From: Streptomyces sp. LX-29
Lineage (GTDB): Bacteria; Actinomycetota; Actinomycetes; Streptomycetales; Streptomycetaceae
Assembly: GCF_029541745.1 (NCBI RefSeq)
Contig: NZ_CP089746.1
Location: 5,279,559 to 5,343,558 of the forward strand
DNA length: 64,000 bases
Direction: 5' to 3'
The position numbers and the translations under genes were made by a program. Below are positions 22,301 to 25,800 of the stretch, piece by piece. The notes beneath the pieces are model-generated. The model was not told the origin of the DNA. It saw nothing but the letters and a program-made list of their open reading frames with translations, and did no database searches. Each line of letters starts with the position of its first letter. Position 1 is the first letter of the stretch.

Positions 22301-22792
22301 ATGGCGGCGGCCGAGCGGGACCGCTTCCTGCTCAACCTGGTCTGCGGCCAGGTGGCGACCGTGCTCGGGTACGGCGGTGCCGGCGCCATCGAACCGGGCG
22401 CGGCCTTCAAGGAGCTGGGCTTCGACTCGCTCACCGCGGTGGAGCTCCGCAACCGGCTCGGCGCGGCCACCGGGCTGCGGCTGCCGGCGACGCTGATCTT
22501 CGACTACCCGACGCCCGAGGCGCTCGCCGACCATCTGCGCGCGGCGCTGCCGGTCGGCGACGGCGGCCCGTCGGTCTTCGGCGAACTCGACCGGCTGGAG
22601 GCCGCCCTGGCCGGAGCCGCGGACGACAGCGTCACCCGCTCGCGGATCACGATGCGCCTCCAGGCCCTGATGGCCAAGTGGAACGAGGCGCAGGAAGCGA
22701 CGGCCGACACCGAGACCGGCGACGACGACCTCGCATCGGCAACCGACGACGAGCTGTTCGACCTGCTCGACGACGAACTCGGCTCCTCCTGA
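1337..22792 (+). CDS. Type I modular PKS, four KS-AT-DH-KR-ACP modules (modules 1-4)
   Basis: This 7151-residue cytoplasmic megasynthase adds four malonyl units and converts each beta-carbonyl to an alkene, so it should build a tetraene segment. Residues 1-35 form an N-terminal docking coiled coil (DYLKRATTDLREARRRL). Modules begin near residues 36, 1788, 3543 and 5306. The last ~80 residues are a C-terminal docking domain ending DLLDDELGSS. KS cysteines are C208, C1961, C3715 and C5478. AT serines in GHSIG are S659, S2413, S4167 and S5926, each followed by a HAFH malonyl-type motif. No KSQ or other loading domain is present, so it is an extension protein. The ATG at 1337 follows GGGGA about 8 nt upstream and directly abuts a mini-ORF ATG-GCG-TAA. 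A GTG at 1343 (protein starting VANEEKYL) is an equally family-like start. Gaps are 50 nt to the previous gene and 57 nt to the next. Modules 2-4 share long near-identical DNA. Confidence 0.98.
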   Translation: MAVANEEKYLDYLKRATTDLREARRRLREVEEREQEPIAIVAMSCRYPGGVRTPEELWELVARGDDAVSPYPVNRGWGEDVLFDPDPETGHEEYVREGGFLHDAADFDPAFFGISPREALAMDPQQRLLLETTWEAFERAGIDPTTLRGSRTGVFAGLMYHDYASRLYSAPEDVEGFLGNGSTGSIASGRVSYTFGLEGPAVTIDTACSSSLVALHLAAQALRTGECTLALAGGVTVMSTPGTFTEFSRQRGLAVDGRCKSFAAAADGTGWGEGVGMLLLERLSDARRNGHPVLALVRGSAVNQDGASSGLTAPNGPSQQRVIRQALASARLSAGQIDAVEAHGTGTTLGDPIEAQALLATYGRNRSTDQPLWLGSVKSNLGHTQAAAGVAGIIKMVMAMRHGVLPKTLHVDEPTPNVDWAAGAVELLTEARAWPETGQPRRAAVSSFGISGTNAHTVLEQAPEPEPADTPEEPAAAPATALPLWTLSAKSRDALRDQAANLLTHLAAHPEQSLTDLGHSLATGRAAFEHRAAVVADDRAGLVQALEALTRDEPAPGLVLGKVATGKRAFLFTGQGSQRAGMGRELYAALPEFAAALDAVCAELDKHLGRPLKDVLFGDDPEPLHQTGYTQPALFALEVALYRLVEGWGLKPDFLSGHSIGELAAAHVSGVLSLEDAATLVAARGRLMQALPTGGAMIAVQATEDEVLPLLTDRVSIAALNGPRSVVIAGDENAAVEIAEGFERQGRKTKRLTVSHAFHSPHMDGMLAEFRRVAAGLSYAAPQIPIVSNLTGALVSAEEITDPEFWVRHVREAVRFLDGVRALEARNVTTFIELGPDGVLTAMAQDCLSREDATLVAALRAGRPEPRGLAAALAGAHVNGVSPDWHAVFAGTGAARVDLPLYAFQRETYWLDTGYLTGDMASAGLGAADHPLLGAAVSLADTDGFLYTGRLALDTHPWLADHAVAGSVLLPGTAFVELAIRAGDQVGCDLLEELTLEAPLVLPEDGGVQLQLSVGAPDDSGRRTLAVYSRDEDAAADEPWVRHASGLLATAVVAPSHDLSAWPPAGATPLPLDGLYEGLAEAGLAYGPVFQGLTSAWRLGDEVFAELELPEQAAADAGLFGLHPALLDSALHAVALGGLIDGADGARLPFAWSGVSLHAVGASVLRVRLAATGADGVSLAVADGAGRAVLSVDSLVLRPVSAEQISGAARGTRQDSLFRLDWAEVSATAATGGRWALLGPDTLNLAATAGERLDAHADLSGLTEAIDAGAPAPDEVLVTFAPGAETDPATVHAAARRALALVQAHLADERLADSRLVVLTSGAVAAGTGESVTDLIHSAVWGLVRSAESENPGRFVLIDLDGDDAPRALPAALASGEPQLAVREGTLRAPRLARAAVPSADADAERYDAEGTVLVTGASGTLGGLFARHLVTERGVRHLLLVSRRGGAAPGAEELAAELGALGASVTWAACDVAEREALAGVIAAIPAERPLTGVVHTAGVLDDGVIGSLTEERLERVLRPKVDAAWNLHELTRDLDLSAFVLFSSAAGVFGGAGQANYAAANVFLDALAQHRRAAGLPASSLAWGLWAAEAGGMAGELDEADVSRMNRAGVAALSATEGLELFDAAARSEEALLVPVRLDLAAVRAQAASSDAVAPLLRGLVRVRARRTAQGAASSGALAQRLAGLGEAERFDVLLELVRTQVAAVLGHGSGDAVDPERAFRDLGFDSLTAVELRNRMNAVTGMRLPATLVFDYPTSEVLARHLRDELTGSAAQAGAVARTAAVDDEPIAIVAMSCRYPGGVRTPEELWQLLVAGQDAVSEFPTDRGWDLDALYHPDPEHPGTSYTREGGFLHDAAQFDPTFFGISPREALATDPQQRLLLETSWEAFERAGIDPVTLRGSRTGVFAGVMYHDYATLVEQAPDGGGEGALGSGSTGSIASGRVAYTFGLEGPAVTIDTACSSSLVALHWAIQALRAGECELALAGGVTVMATPGTFVGFSRQGGLSADGRCRAFSAEADGTGWAEGAGMLLVERLSDARKNGHPVLAVVRGSAVNQDGASNGLTAPNGPSQQRVIRQALASAGLSAAEVDAVEAHGTGTTLGDPIEAQALLATYGQERDGDRPLWLGSIKSNMGHTQAAAGVAGIIKMVMAMRHGLLPQTLHADQPSPHVDWSAGEVELLTEPMPWPETGRPRRAGVSSFGISGTNAHTIIEQAPVDEPTPAASEETPAADIGVVSWTLSGRSADALRAQAERLLAYVAGRAELSPQDVGHSLATGRTAFDHRAVVVAEDRAGLLSGLEALAEGRNAAAGLVAGSVASGKAAFLFTGQGSQRLGMGRELYDAYPVFAEAFDAVCAALDGHLERPLQDVVFGEDAELLDQTGFTQPALFAVEVALFRLVEAWGVKADFLSGHSIGELAAAHVAGVLSLADAAKLVAARGRLMQALPTGGAMIAVQASEDAVLPLLTEGVSIAALNGPTSVVIAGDEDAAVTIAGTFEQQGRKTKRLTVSHAFHSPRMDAMLDDFRAVAETLAYEAPRIPIVSGLTGALVSAEEITTADFWVRHVREAVRFLDAVRALEAQHVTTFVELGPDGVLTAMAQECAQGEDVAFVSALRKDRGEAGALVAAVARAHVRGVKVDWSALSVGTRASRVDLPTYAFQRERYWPELPASRVGGTAGLGLATFEHPLMGAAVPLAGGEELLLTGRIGLDTHPWLADHAVAGSVLLPGTAFVELAIRAGDQVGCDLLEELTLEAPLVLPEDGGVRLQLSVGAPDASGRRSLAVYSRHEDAEADEPWLRHASGLLGSGAATPSYDLSAWPPAGASALSVEGLYEGLAEVGLGYGPVFQGLRSAWRLGGEVFAELELPEEARAEAGLFGLHPALLDSALHAVGLGGLIEGEDGARLPFAWSGVSLHAVGASVLRVRLAAAGADGVSLAVADGAGRAVLSVDSLVLRPVSVEQISGAARGGRQDSLFRVDWVAVPATVSSAPVPRSRWAVLGSAEPARRVVGDQVAAYADLAELAAAVESGEVPEFVFVAPSVAAGEGAAAATHTATAETLALVREWLGAERFAGSRLVVLTSGAVAADSAESVTDLPGAAVWGLVRSAESENPGRFVLVDIDGRDDSIRVLPTALTSGEAQLAIRTGAVRAPRLARADVTAASVREFAAGGTVLVTGASGTLGGLVARHLVTEHGVRHLLLVSRRGGDAPGAGELAAELGALGASVTWAACDVADREALAGVLAAIPAAHPLTGVLHTAGVLDDGTIGSLTPERLAKVLRPKVDAAWNLHELTRELDLASFVLFSSAAGVFGNAGQGNYAAANAFLDALAQHRRAAGLAGSSLAWGLWADEGGMAGELAEADVSRMSRGGVDALTAAEGLELLDAAGRSAEPLLVPIRLDLAALRAQAANGALPALLSGLVRVPARRAAEGATASGALARRLAGLDEAEQHGVLLELVRTQVAAVLGYAGAETVEAERSFRELGFDSLTAVELRNLLGAATELRLPATLVFDYPTPKVLADFLRTELVGAVADVAGPVVVAAADDEPIAIVGLGCRYPGGVETPEDLWRLVMEGRDAISEFPTDRGWDLDALYHADPDHNGTSYAREGGFVDEAGHFDPGFFGISPREALAMDPQQRLLLETSWEAFERAGIDPGVLRGSRTGVFAGVMYHDYASLLERVPEGVEGFLGTGNAASVISGRLAYTFGLEGPAVTVDTACSSSLVALHLAVQALRNGECELALAGGVTVMATPAAFVEFSRQRGLAADGRCKAFSADADGTGWAEGAGMLLVERLSDARKNGHEVLAIVRGSAINQDGASNGLTAPNGPSQQRVIRQALANAGLSAAEVDAVEAHGTGTSLGDPIEAQALLATYGQERDGGRPLWLGSIKSNMGHTQAAAGVAGVIKMVMAMRHGVLPQTLHADEPSPHIDWSAGEVSLLADAVAWPETGRPRRAAVSSFGFSGTNAHTIIEQAPVDESAPAEREAAPGADAGVLPWTLSAKTADALRAQAERLRSHLADRADVIPVDLGYSLATTRAALDHRAVLVAQDRAGFLTALDALAEGRNAAAGLVAGSVASGKAAFLFTGQGSQRLGMGRELYAAYPVFAEALDAVCDELDRHLERPLKTVVFGDDAELLDQTGFTQPALFAIEVALFRLVEAWGVKADFLSGHSIGELAAAHVAGVLSLADAAKLVAARGRLMQALPTGGAMIAVQASEDEVLPLLTEGVSIAALNGPTSVVIAGDEDAALAIAAGFEAQGRKTKRLTVSHAFHSPRMDAMLEDFRAVAETLSYEAPRIPIVSGLTGALVSAEEITTADFWVRHVREAVRFLDAVRTLETQGVTTFVELGPDGVLSAMAQECVAGEGAAFAAVLRAGRPEAESLVAAVGRAHVRGVKVDWAAYYAGTGAARVALPTYAFQRKRYWPEVSPAGLAGTAGLGLGAVDHPLVGAVVPLAGVEGLVLTGRLGLDTHPWLADHAVMGSVLLPGTAFVELAIRAGDQVGCDLLEELTLEAPLVLPEDGGVRLQLSVGAPDAAGRRSLAVYSRHEDAAADEPWLRHASGLLAEGATPAAFDLSAWPPAGATPLSVDGLYEGMAEVGLGYGPVFQGLRSAWRLGGEVFAELELPEEARAEAGLFGLHPALLDSALHAVGLGGLIEGEDGARLPFAWSGVSLHAVGASVLRVRLTSSGAEGVSLAVADGAGRPALTVDSLVLRPVSADQIDGAARGGRQDSLFRLEWTEPVAARTPDTALGDRWAVLGADAFGLAAADSAIPVHPELSALVEAVEAGTAAPREVFFACAAAADDDADGGPAAVHRAAAEVLVLVQTWLADERFADSRLVLLTSGAVATDADEPVTDLAGAAVWGLVRSAQSENPGRFVLVDLDGTGGSLRALPAALASDEPQLALRDGAWRAPRLTRALHPTAESADSVREFVAGGTVLVTGASGTLGGLVARHLVTEHGVRHLLLVSRRGGDAPGAAELTVELAEFGASVTWAACDVADREALADVVAAIPAEHPLTGVLHTAGVLDDGTIGSLTPERLAKVLRPKVDAAWNLHELTRELDLASFVLFSSAAGVFGNAGQGNYAAANAFLDALAQHRRAAGLAGSSLAWGLWADEGGMAGELAEADVSRMSRGGVDALTAAEGLELLDAAGRSADAVLIPMRLDLAALRARAASSGAVAPLLRSLVRLPGRRAAEGATASGALAQRLAGLGETEQQGVLLELVRTQVAAVLGHDSTDAVEPHHSFRELGFDSLTAVELRNLLGAATELRLPATLVFDYPTPTVLADFLRTELVGAVADVAGPVVVAAVDDEPIAIVGLGCRYPGGVETPEDLWRLVMEGRDAISEFPTDRGWDLDALYHEDPDHPGTSYTREGGFVDEAGYFDPAFFGISPREALAMDPQQRLLLETSWEAFERAGIDPGVLRGSRTGVFAGVMYHDYASSLPALPEGVEGFVGTGNAASVISGRLAYTFGLEGPAVTVDTACSSSLVALHLAVQALRNGECELALAGGVTVMATPAPFVEFSRQRGLAADGRCKAFSADADGTGWSEGAGMLLVERLSDAQRQGHPILAVVRGSAINQDGASNGLTAPNGPSQQRVIRQALANARLTASEIDVVEAHGTGTTLGDPIEAQALLATYGQERPEGQPLWLGSFKSNVGHTQAAAGVGGIIKMVMAMRHGVLPKTLHVDEPSPHIDWSAGEVSLLADAVAWPETDHPRRAAVSSFGFSGTNAHTIIEQAPVTEERAVAPAAVAPPVVALPLSAKTADALRAQADRLRSHLTDRADASPADLGYSLATTRAALDHRAVVVGADREALVAGLTALAGGESAAGLAEGSVADGRTAFLFTGQGSQRLGMGRELYAAYPAFAEALDAVCDELDRHLELPLKTVVFGEDAELLNQTGYTQPALFAIEVALYRLVEGWGLTADFLSGHSIGELAAAHVAGVLSLADAAKLVAARGRLMQALPAGGAMIAVQASEDEVLPLLTEGVSIAALNGPTSVVIAGDEDAAVAIASGFEAQGRKTKRLTVSHAFHSPRMDAMLEDFRAVAETLSYEAPRIPIVSNLTGALVSAEEITTADFWVRHVREAVRFLDGIRALEAHGVTTFIELGPDGVLTAMAQDCATDPDGAAFAAALRAGRPEPEALAAAVARAQVRGVPVDWAAFYANTAARRIDDLPTYPFQRQRYWLEAPAGAAGDVASAGLGSADHPLLGAAVDLPDSDGLLFTGRLSLHSHPWLADHAVMDTVLLPGTALVELAVRAGDQVGCDLLEELTLEAPLVLPARGGVQLRVTVGEPDEASGRRALHVYSRPEDASDEPWTRHAAGALAVGGTAAPAAVPGEWPPADAEAVELDGFYDAFAALGLGYGPVFQGLRAAWRRGDEVFAEVALGEAQQAESRAYGLHPALLDAALHAVGLGGFFAGEDEGEAAGRARLPFAWDGVRLHAVGASALRVRVSPAGSGAVALAVADEAGAPVASVDSLALRPLDAEQFTAGRAAHHESLFRVDWAALPAPAAPPAAEAGAYAVLGGDELKVAAALEAAGVDTVSHADLTALAAAVDADGVAPDVVLLPSLPDLATAGDTAAATHAVTGRLLALVREWLADERFADSRLVLLTRGAVAVGDGVAGDGDEAAPTEAAWDLTHAAAWGLVRSAQAEHPGRFVLVDVAPDGAGAAGALRELPAVLATDEPQLALRGDTWHAPRLARVASLAEETVPAFDASGTVLVTGASGTLGGLLARHLVAERGVRHLLLTSRRGAEAAGAAELAAELTAAGAEVTWAACDAADREALAALLAAIPAEHPLTAVIHAAGVLDDGIVESLTPERLAKVLRPKVDAAWNLHELTQDLDLSDFVLFSSAAGVFGNPGQGNYAAANAFLDALAAYRRAQHRPAVSLAWGLWEDEGGMAATLAEADRQRMNRGSMGALSDADGLALFDVACLAEHALLIPAALDLAALRAQATTGVAPLLRGLIRTPVRRAAAGGAGAAAEAESLVERLAGMAAAERDRFLLNLVCGQVATVLGYGGAGAIEPGAAFKELGFDSLTAVELRNRLGAATGLRLPATLIFDYPTPEALADHLRAALPVGDGGPSVFGELDRLEAALAGAADDSVTRSRITMRLQALMAKWNEAQEATADTETGDDDLASATDDELFDLLDDELGSS
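1442..6640 (+). other. Module 1: KS-AT(malonyl)-DH-KR-ACP
   Basis: Protein landmarks: KS triad C208, H343, H383; AT S659 and HAFH 756-759; DH H962 in HAVAGSVLLPG and D1128 in LLDSALH; KR NADPH motif from G1411, Ser1546 and Tyr1559 with LDD; ACP Ser1729. All reductive-loop catalytic residues are intact, so the product is an alpha,beta-alkene (C22=C23). Its KR is almost identical in DNA sequence to that of module 10. Confidence 0.95.
6698..11910 (+). other. Module 2: KS-AT(malonyl)-DH-KR-ACP
   Basis: Protein landmarks: KS C1961; AT S2413 with HAFH 2510-2513; DH His2717 in HAVAGSVLLPG; KR NADPH motif from G3168, Ser3303, Tyr3316; ACP Ser3484. Predicted to form C20=C21. It is the left member of the ~5.29-kb near-repeat shared with modules 3 and 4. 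Confidence 0.95.
11963..17198 (+). other. Module 3: KS-AT(malonyl)-DH-KR-ACP
   Basis: Protein landmarks: KS C3715, in a KS that opens EPIAIVGLGCRYPGG (Gly-Leu-Gly instead of the Ala-Met-Ser of modules 1 and 2); AT S4167 with HAFH from 4264; DH His4471 in HAVMGSVLLPG; KR from G4930, Ser5065, Tyr5078; ACP Ser5247. Predicted to form C18=C19. Confidence 0.95.
17252..22545 (+). other. Module 4: KS-AT(malonyl)-DH-KR-ACP
   Basis: Protein landmarks: KS C5478; AT S5926 with HAFH from 6023; DH His6232; KR from G6712, Ser6847, Tyr6860; ACP Ser7031. The DH motif reads HAVMDTVLLPG, so the Gly of HxxxGxxxxP is Asp, a change shared only with module 7. The DH second motif (HPALLDAALH) is intact. Predicted to form C16=C17 if that DH works. 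Confidence 0.94.
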
Positions 22793-22830
22793 AGGGGAGC
22801 GCACTGAACTGATGAGCATGACCTCCCCTT
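22792..22830 (+). repeat. Inverted repeat upstream of the modules 5-6 gene
   Basis: AAGGGGAG (22792-22799) and CTCCCCTT (22823-22830) are perfect 8-nt complements separated by 23 nt. The left arm overlaps the stop codon of the preceding PKS gene. The right arm ends 4 nt before the AAGGAG ribosome-binding site of the next one. It could form an intercistronic mRNA stem. There is no T-run, so a terminator is unlikely. Confidence 0.5.
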
Positions 22831-22834
22831 TCGC

Positions 22835-22840
22835 AAGGAG
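22835..22840 (+). promoter_or_regulatory. Ribosome-binding site deciding start of the modules 5-6 gene
   Basis: AAGGAG lies 9 nt before ATG 22850. It favours this start over the in-frame GTG at 22886, which has only a weaker GGGAG about 13 nt upstream. Confidence 0.7.
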
Positions 22841-22849
22841 CCGACGGCA

Positions 22850-25800
22850 ATGAACAAAGACGCAGCTGGGAGTAAGGGCGCGCCCGTGAACAACGAGGAC
22901 AAGCTCCGCGACTACCTCAAGCGGGCGACGGCCGACCTGCGTCAGGCCCGCCGCCGGCTCCGCGAGGTCGAGGACCGGCACCAGGAGCCCATCGCGATCG
23001 TCGCGATGAGCTGCCGCTACCCGGGCGGGGTGCGCACCCCCGAAGACCTGTGGCGGCTGGTCGCGGGCGGCGAGGACGCCGTCTCCGGCTTCCCGACCGA
23101 CCGCGGCTGGGACCTCGAGACCCTCTATGACGCCGACCCCGACCAGGCCGGATCCAGCTATGTCAGCGAGGGCGGATTCCTCTACGACGCCGGCGCGTTC
23201 GACCCGACCGTCTTCGGGATCTCGCCGCGTGAGGCGCTGGCGATGGACCCGCAGCAGCGGCTGCTGCTGGAGACGTCCTGGGAGGCGTTCGAGCGGGCCG
23301 GCATCGACCCCACCGCGATGCGCGGCAGCCGCACGGGCGTCTTCGCCGGCGTGATGTACCACGACTACACCTCGCGGCTGGACTCCGTGCCCGAGGGCGT
23401 CGAGGGCTTCCTGGGCACCGGCAGCTCCGGCTCCATCGCCTCCGGCCGCGTCTCCTACGTCTTCGGCCTGGAGGGCCCGGCCGTCACCGTCGACACGGCC
23501 TGCTCCTCGTCGCTGGTGACCCTGCACATGGCGGTGCAGGCGCTGCGCGCCGGCGAGTGCTCGCTGGCGCTGGCCGGCGGTGTCACCGTGATGGCGACCC
23601 CGTCCACCTTCACCGAGTTCAGCCGGCAGCGCGGGCTCGCCGCCGACGGCCGCTGCAAGCCCTTCGCGGCCGCCGCGGACGGCACCGGCTGGGGCGAGGG
23701 CGTCGGCATGCTGCTGGTCGAGCGGCTGTCGGACGCGCAGAAGAACGGCCACCCGGTCCTCGCGATCGTGCGCGGCTCGGCCATCAACCAGGACGGCGCC
23801 AGCAACGGCCTGACCGCCCCCAACGGCCCGTCCCAGCAGCGCGTCATCCACCAGGCGCTCACCAACGGCCGGCTCTCCGCCGAGGACGTGGACGCCGTCG
23901 AGGCGCACGGCACCGGCACCACCCTCGGCGACCCGATCGAGGCGCAGGCCCTCCTCGCCACGTACGGCCAGGACCGCCCGGCCGACCAGCCGCTGCTGCT
24001 GGGCTCCATCAAGTCCAACATCGGCCACACCCAGGCCGCCGCCGGCGTCGCCGGCATCATCAAGATGGTCAAGGCCATCGAGCACGGCGTGCTGCCCAGG
24101 ACCCTGCACGTCGACGAGCCCACCCCGCACGTCGACTGGTCGGCGGGCGCCGTCTCGCTGCTCACCGAGAACACCCCGTGGCCGGAGACCGGCCGCCCGC
24201 GCCGCGCCGCCGTCTCCTCCTTCGGCTTCAGCGGCACCAACGCCCACACCATCCTGGAGCAGGCCCCCGCCCCGGAGCAGGACGAGACGGCGGCCGCCGA
24301 GGAGCAGCCGCCGGCCGCGACCACGGCGCCGGAGGTGCTGCCGTGGCCGGTGTCCGGCAAGAGCGCCGCCGCCCTGCGCGAGCAGGCCGAGCGGCTGCTC
24401 GCGCGGCTGACCGCCGCCCCGGCGCTCCGCCCGGTCGACGTGGGCCTGTCGCTGGCCACCACCCGCGCCGCCCTCGACCACCGCGCCGTGGTCCAGGGCG
24501 CCGACCGTGAAGCGCTGCTGGCTGGGCTGGCGGCGCTGGCGGCCGGCTCGATGGCGGCGGGTGTGGTGCAGGGCTCGGCCGTCGGCGGCCGCGTCGCCTT
24601 CGTCTTCCCGGGCCAGGGCTCGCAGTGGGTCGGGATGGCGGTGGAGCTGATGGACGCCTCGCCGGTGTTCGCGGCCCGGATCGAGGAGTGCGCCTCCGCC
24701 CTCGCGGAGTTCTGCGACTGGTCGCTGGTGGACGTCCTCCGGGGCGCCGAGGGCGCGCCGTCGCTGGAGCGCGTCGACGTCGTCCAGCCGGTCCTCTTCG
24801 CCGTGATGGTCTCCCTCGCCGAGCTGTGGCGCTCCTTCGGCGTCCAGCCGGCGGCCGTCGTGGGCCACTCCCAGGGCGAGATCGCCGCCGCCTGCGTGGC
24901 GGGGATCCTGTCCCTCCAGGACGCCGCGCGGGTCGTCGCGCTGCGCAGCCAGGCCATCGGCCGCGTCCTGGCCGGCAAGGGCGGCATGGTCTCCATAGCC
25001 CTCCCGGTGGCCCAGGTCCGCGAGCGCATCGCGGCGTGGGGCGAGGACCGTATCTCGGTGGCGGCCGTCAACGGCCCGTCCTCCGTGGTCGTCTCCGGTG
25101 AGCCGGAGGCGCTGGACGAGCTGATCGCCTCCTGCGAGGCGGACGAGGTCCGGGCCCGTAAGGTGCCCGTGGACTACGCCTCGCACTCCGCGCAGGTGGA
25201 GCTGCTCCGCGACGAGCTGCTGAAGCTCCTCGCCCCGGTGACGCCGCGGGCGGCCGAGGTGCCGTTCCTGTCCACCGTCACCGGCGAGTGGGTCGAGGGC
25301 CCCGAACTGGACGCCGCGTACTGGTTCACCAACCTCCGCCAGACCGTCGAGCTGGAGAGCGCGGTGCGGCGCCTGCTGGACGAGGGCTTCGGCGCCTTCA
25401 TCGAGTCCAGCGCCCACCCCGTGCTCGCCATGGGCGTCCAGGAGACCGCCGAGGACGCCGGCCGCGAGGCCGCCGCCATCGGCTCCCTCCGCCGCGACGA
25501 GGGCGGCCTGGGCCGCTTCCTCACCTCGCTGGGCGAGGCGTGGACCCGCGGCGTCGCCGTCGACTGGACCACGGTCTACGAGGGCACCGGCGCCGCGCGC
25601 GTCGAACTCCCCACCTACGCCTTCCAGCACCAGCACTACTGGCTGGAGTCCGGCGCCGCCGCCCCGGCCGCCGCCACCCCGGCCACGGACCCGGTCGAGG
25701 CCCGCTTCTGGGAGGCCGTGGAGCGCGAGGACTGGCAGGCGCTCGCCACCGAGCTCGCCGTCGACGGCGACGAGCGGGTCAGCGCGCTGCTGCCCGCCCT

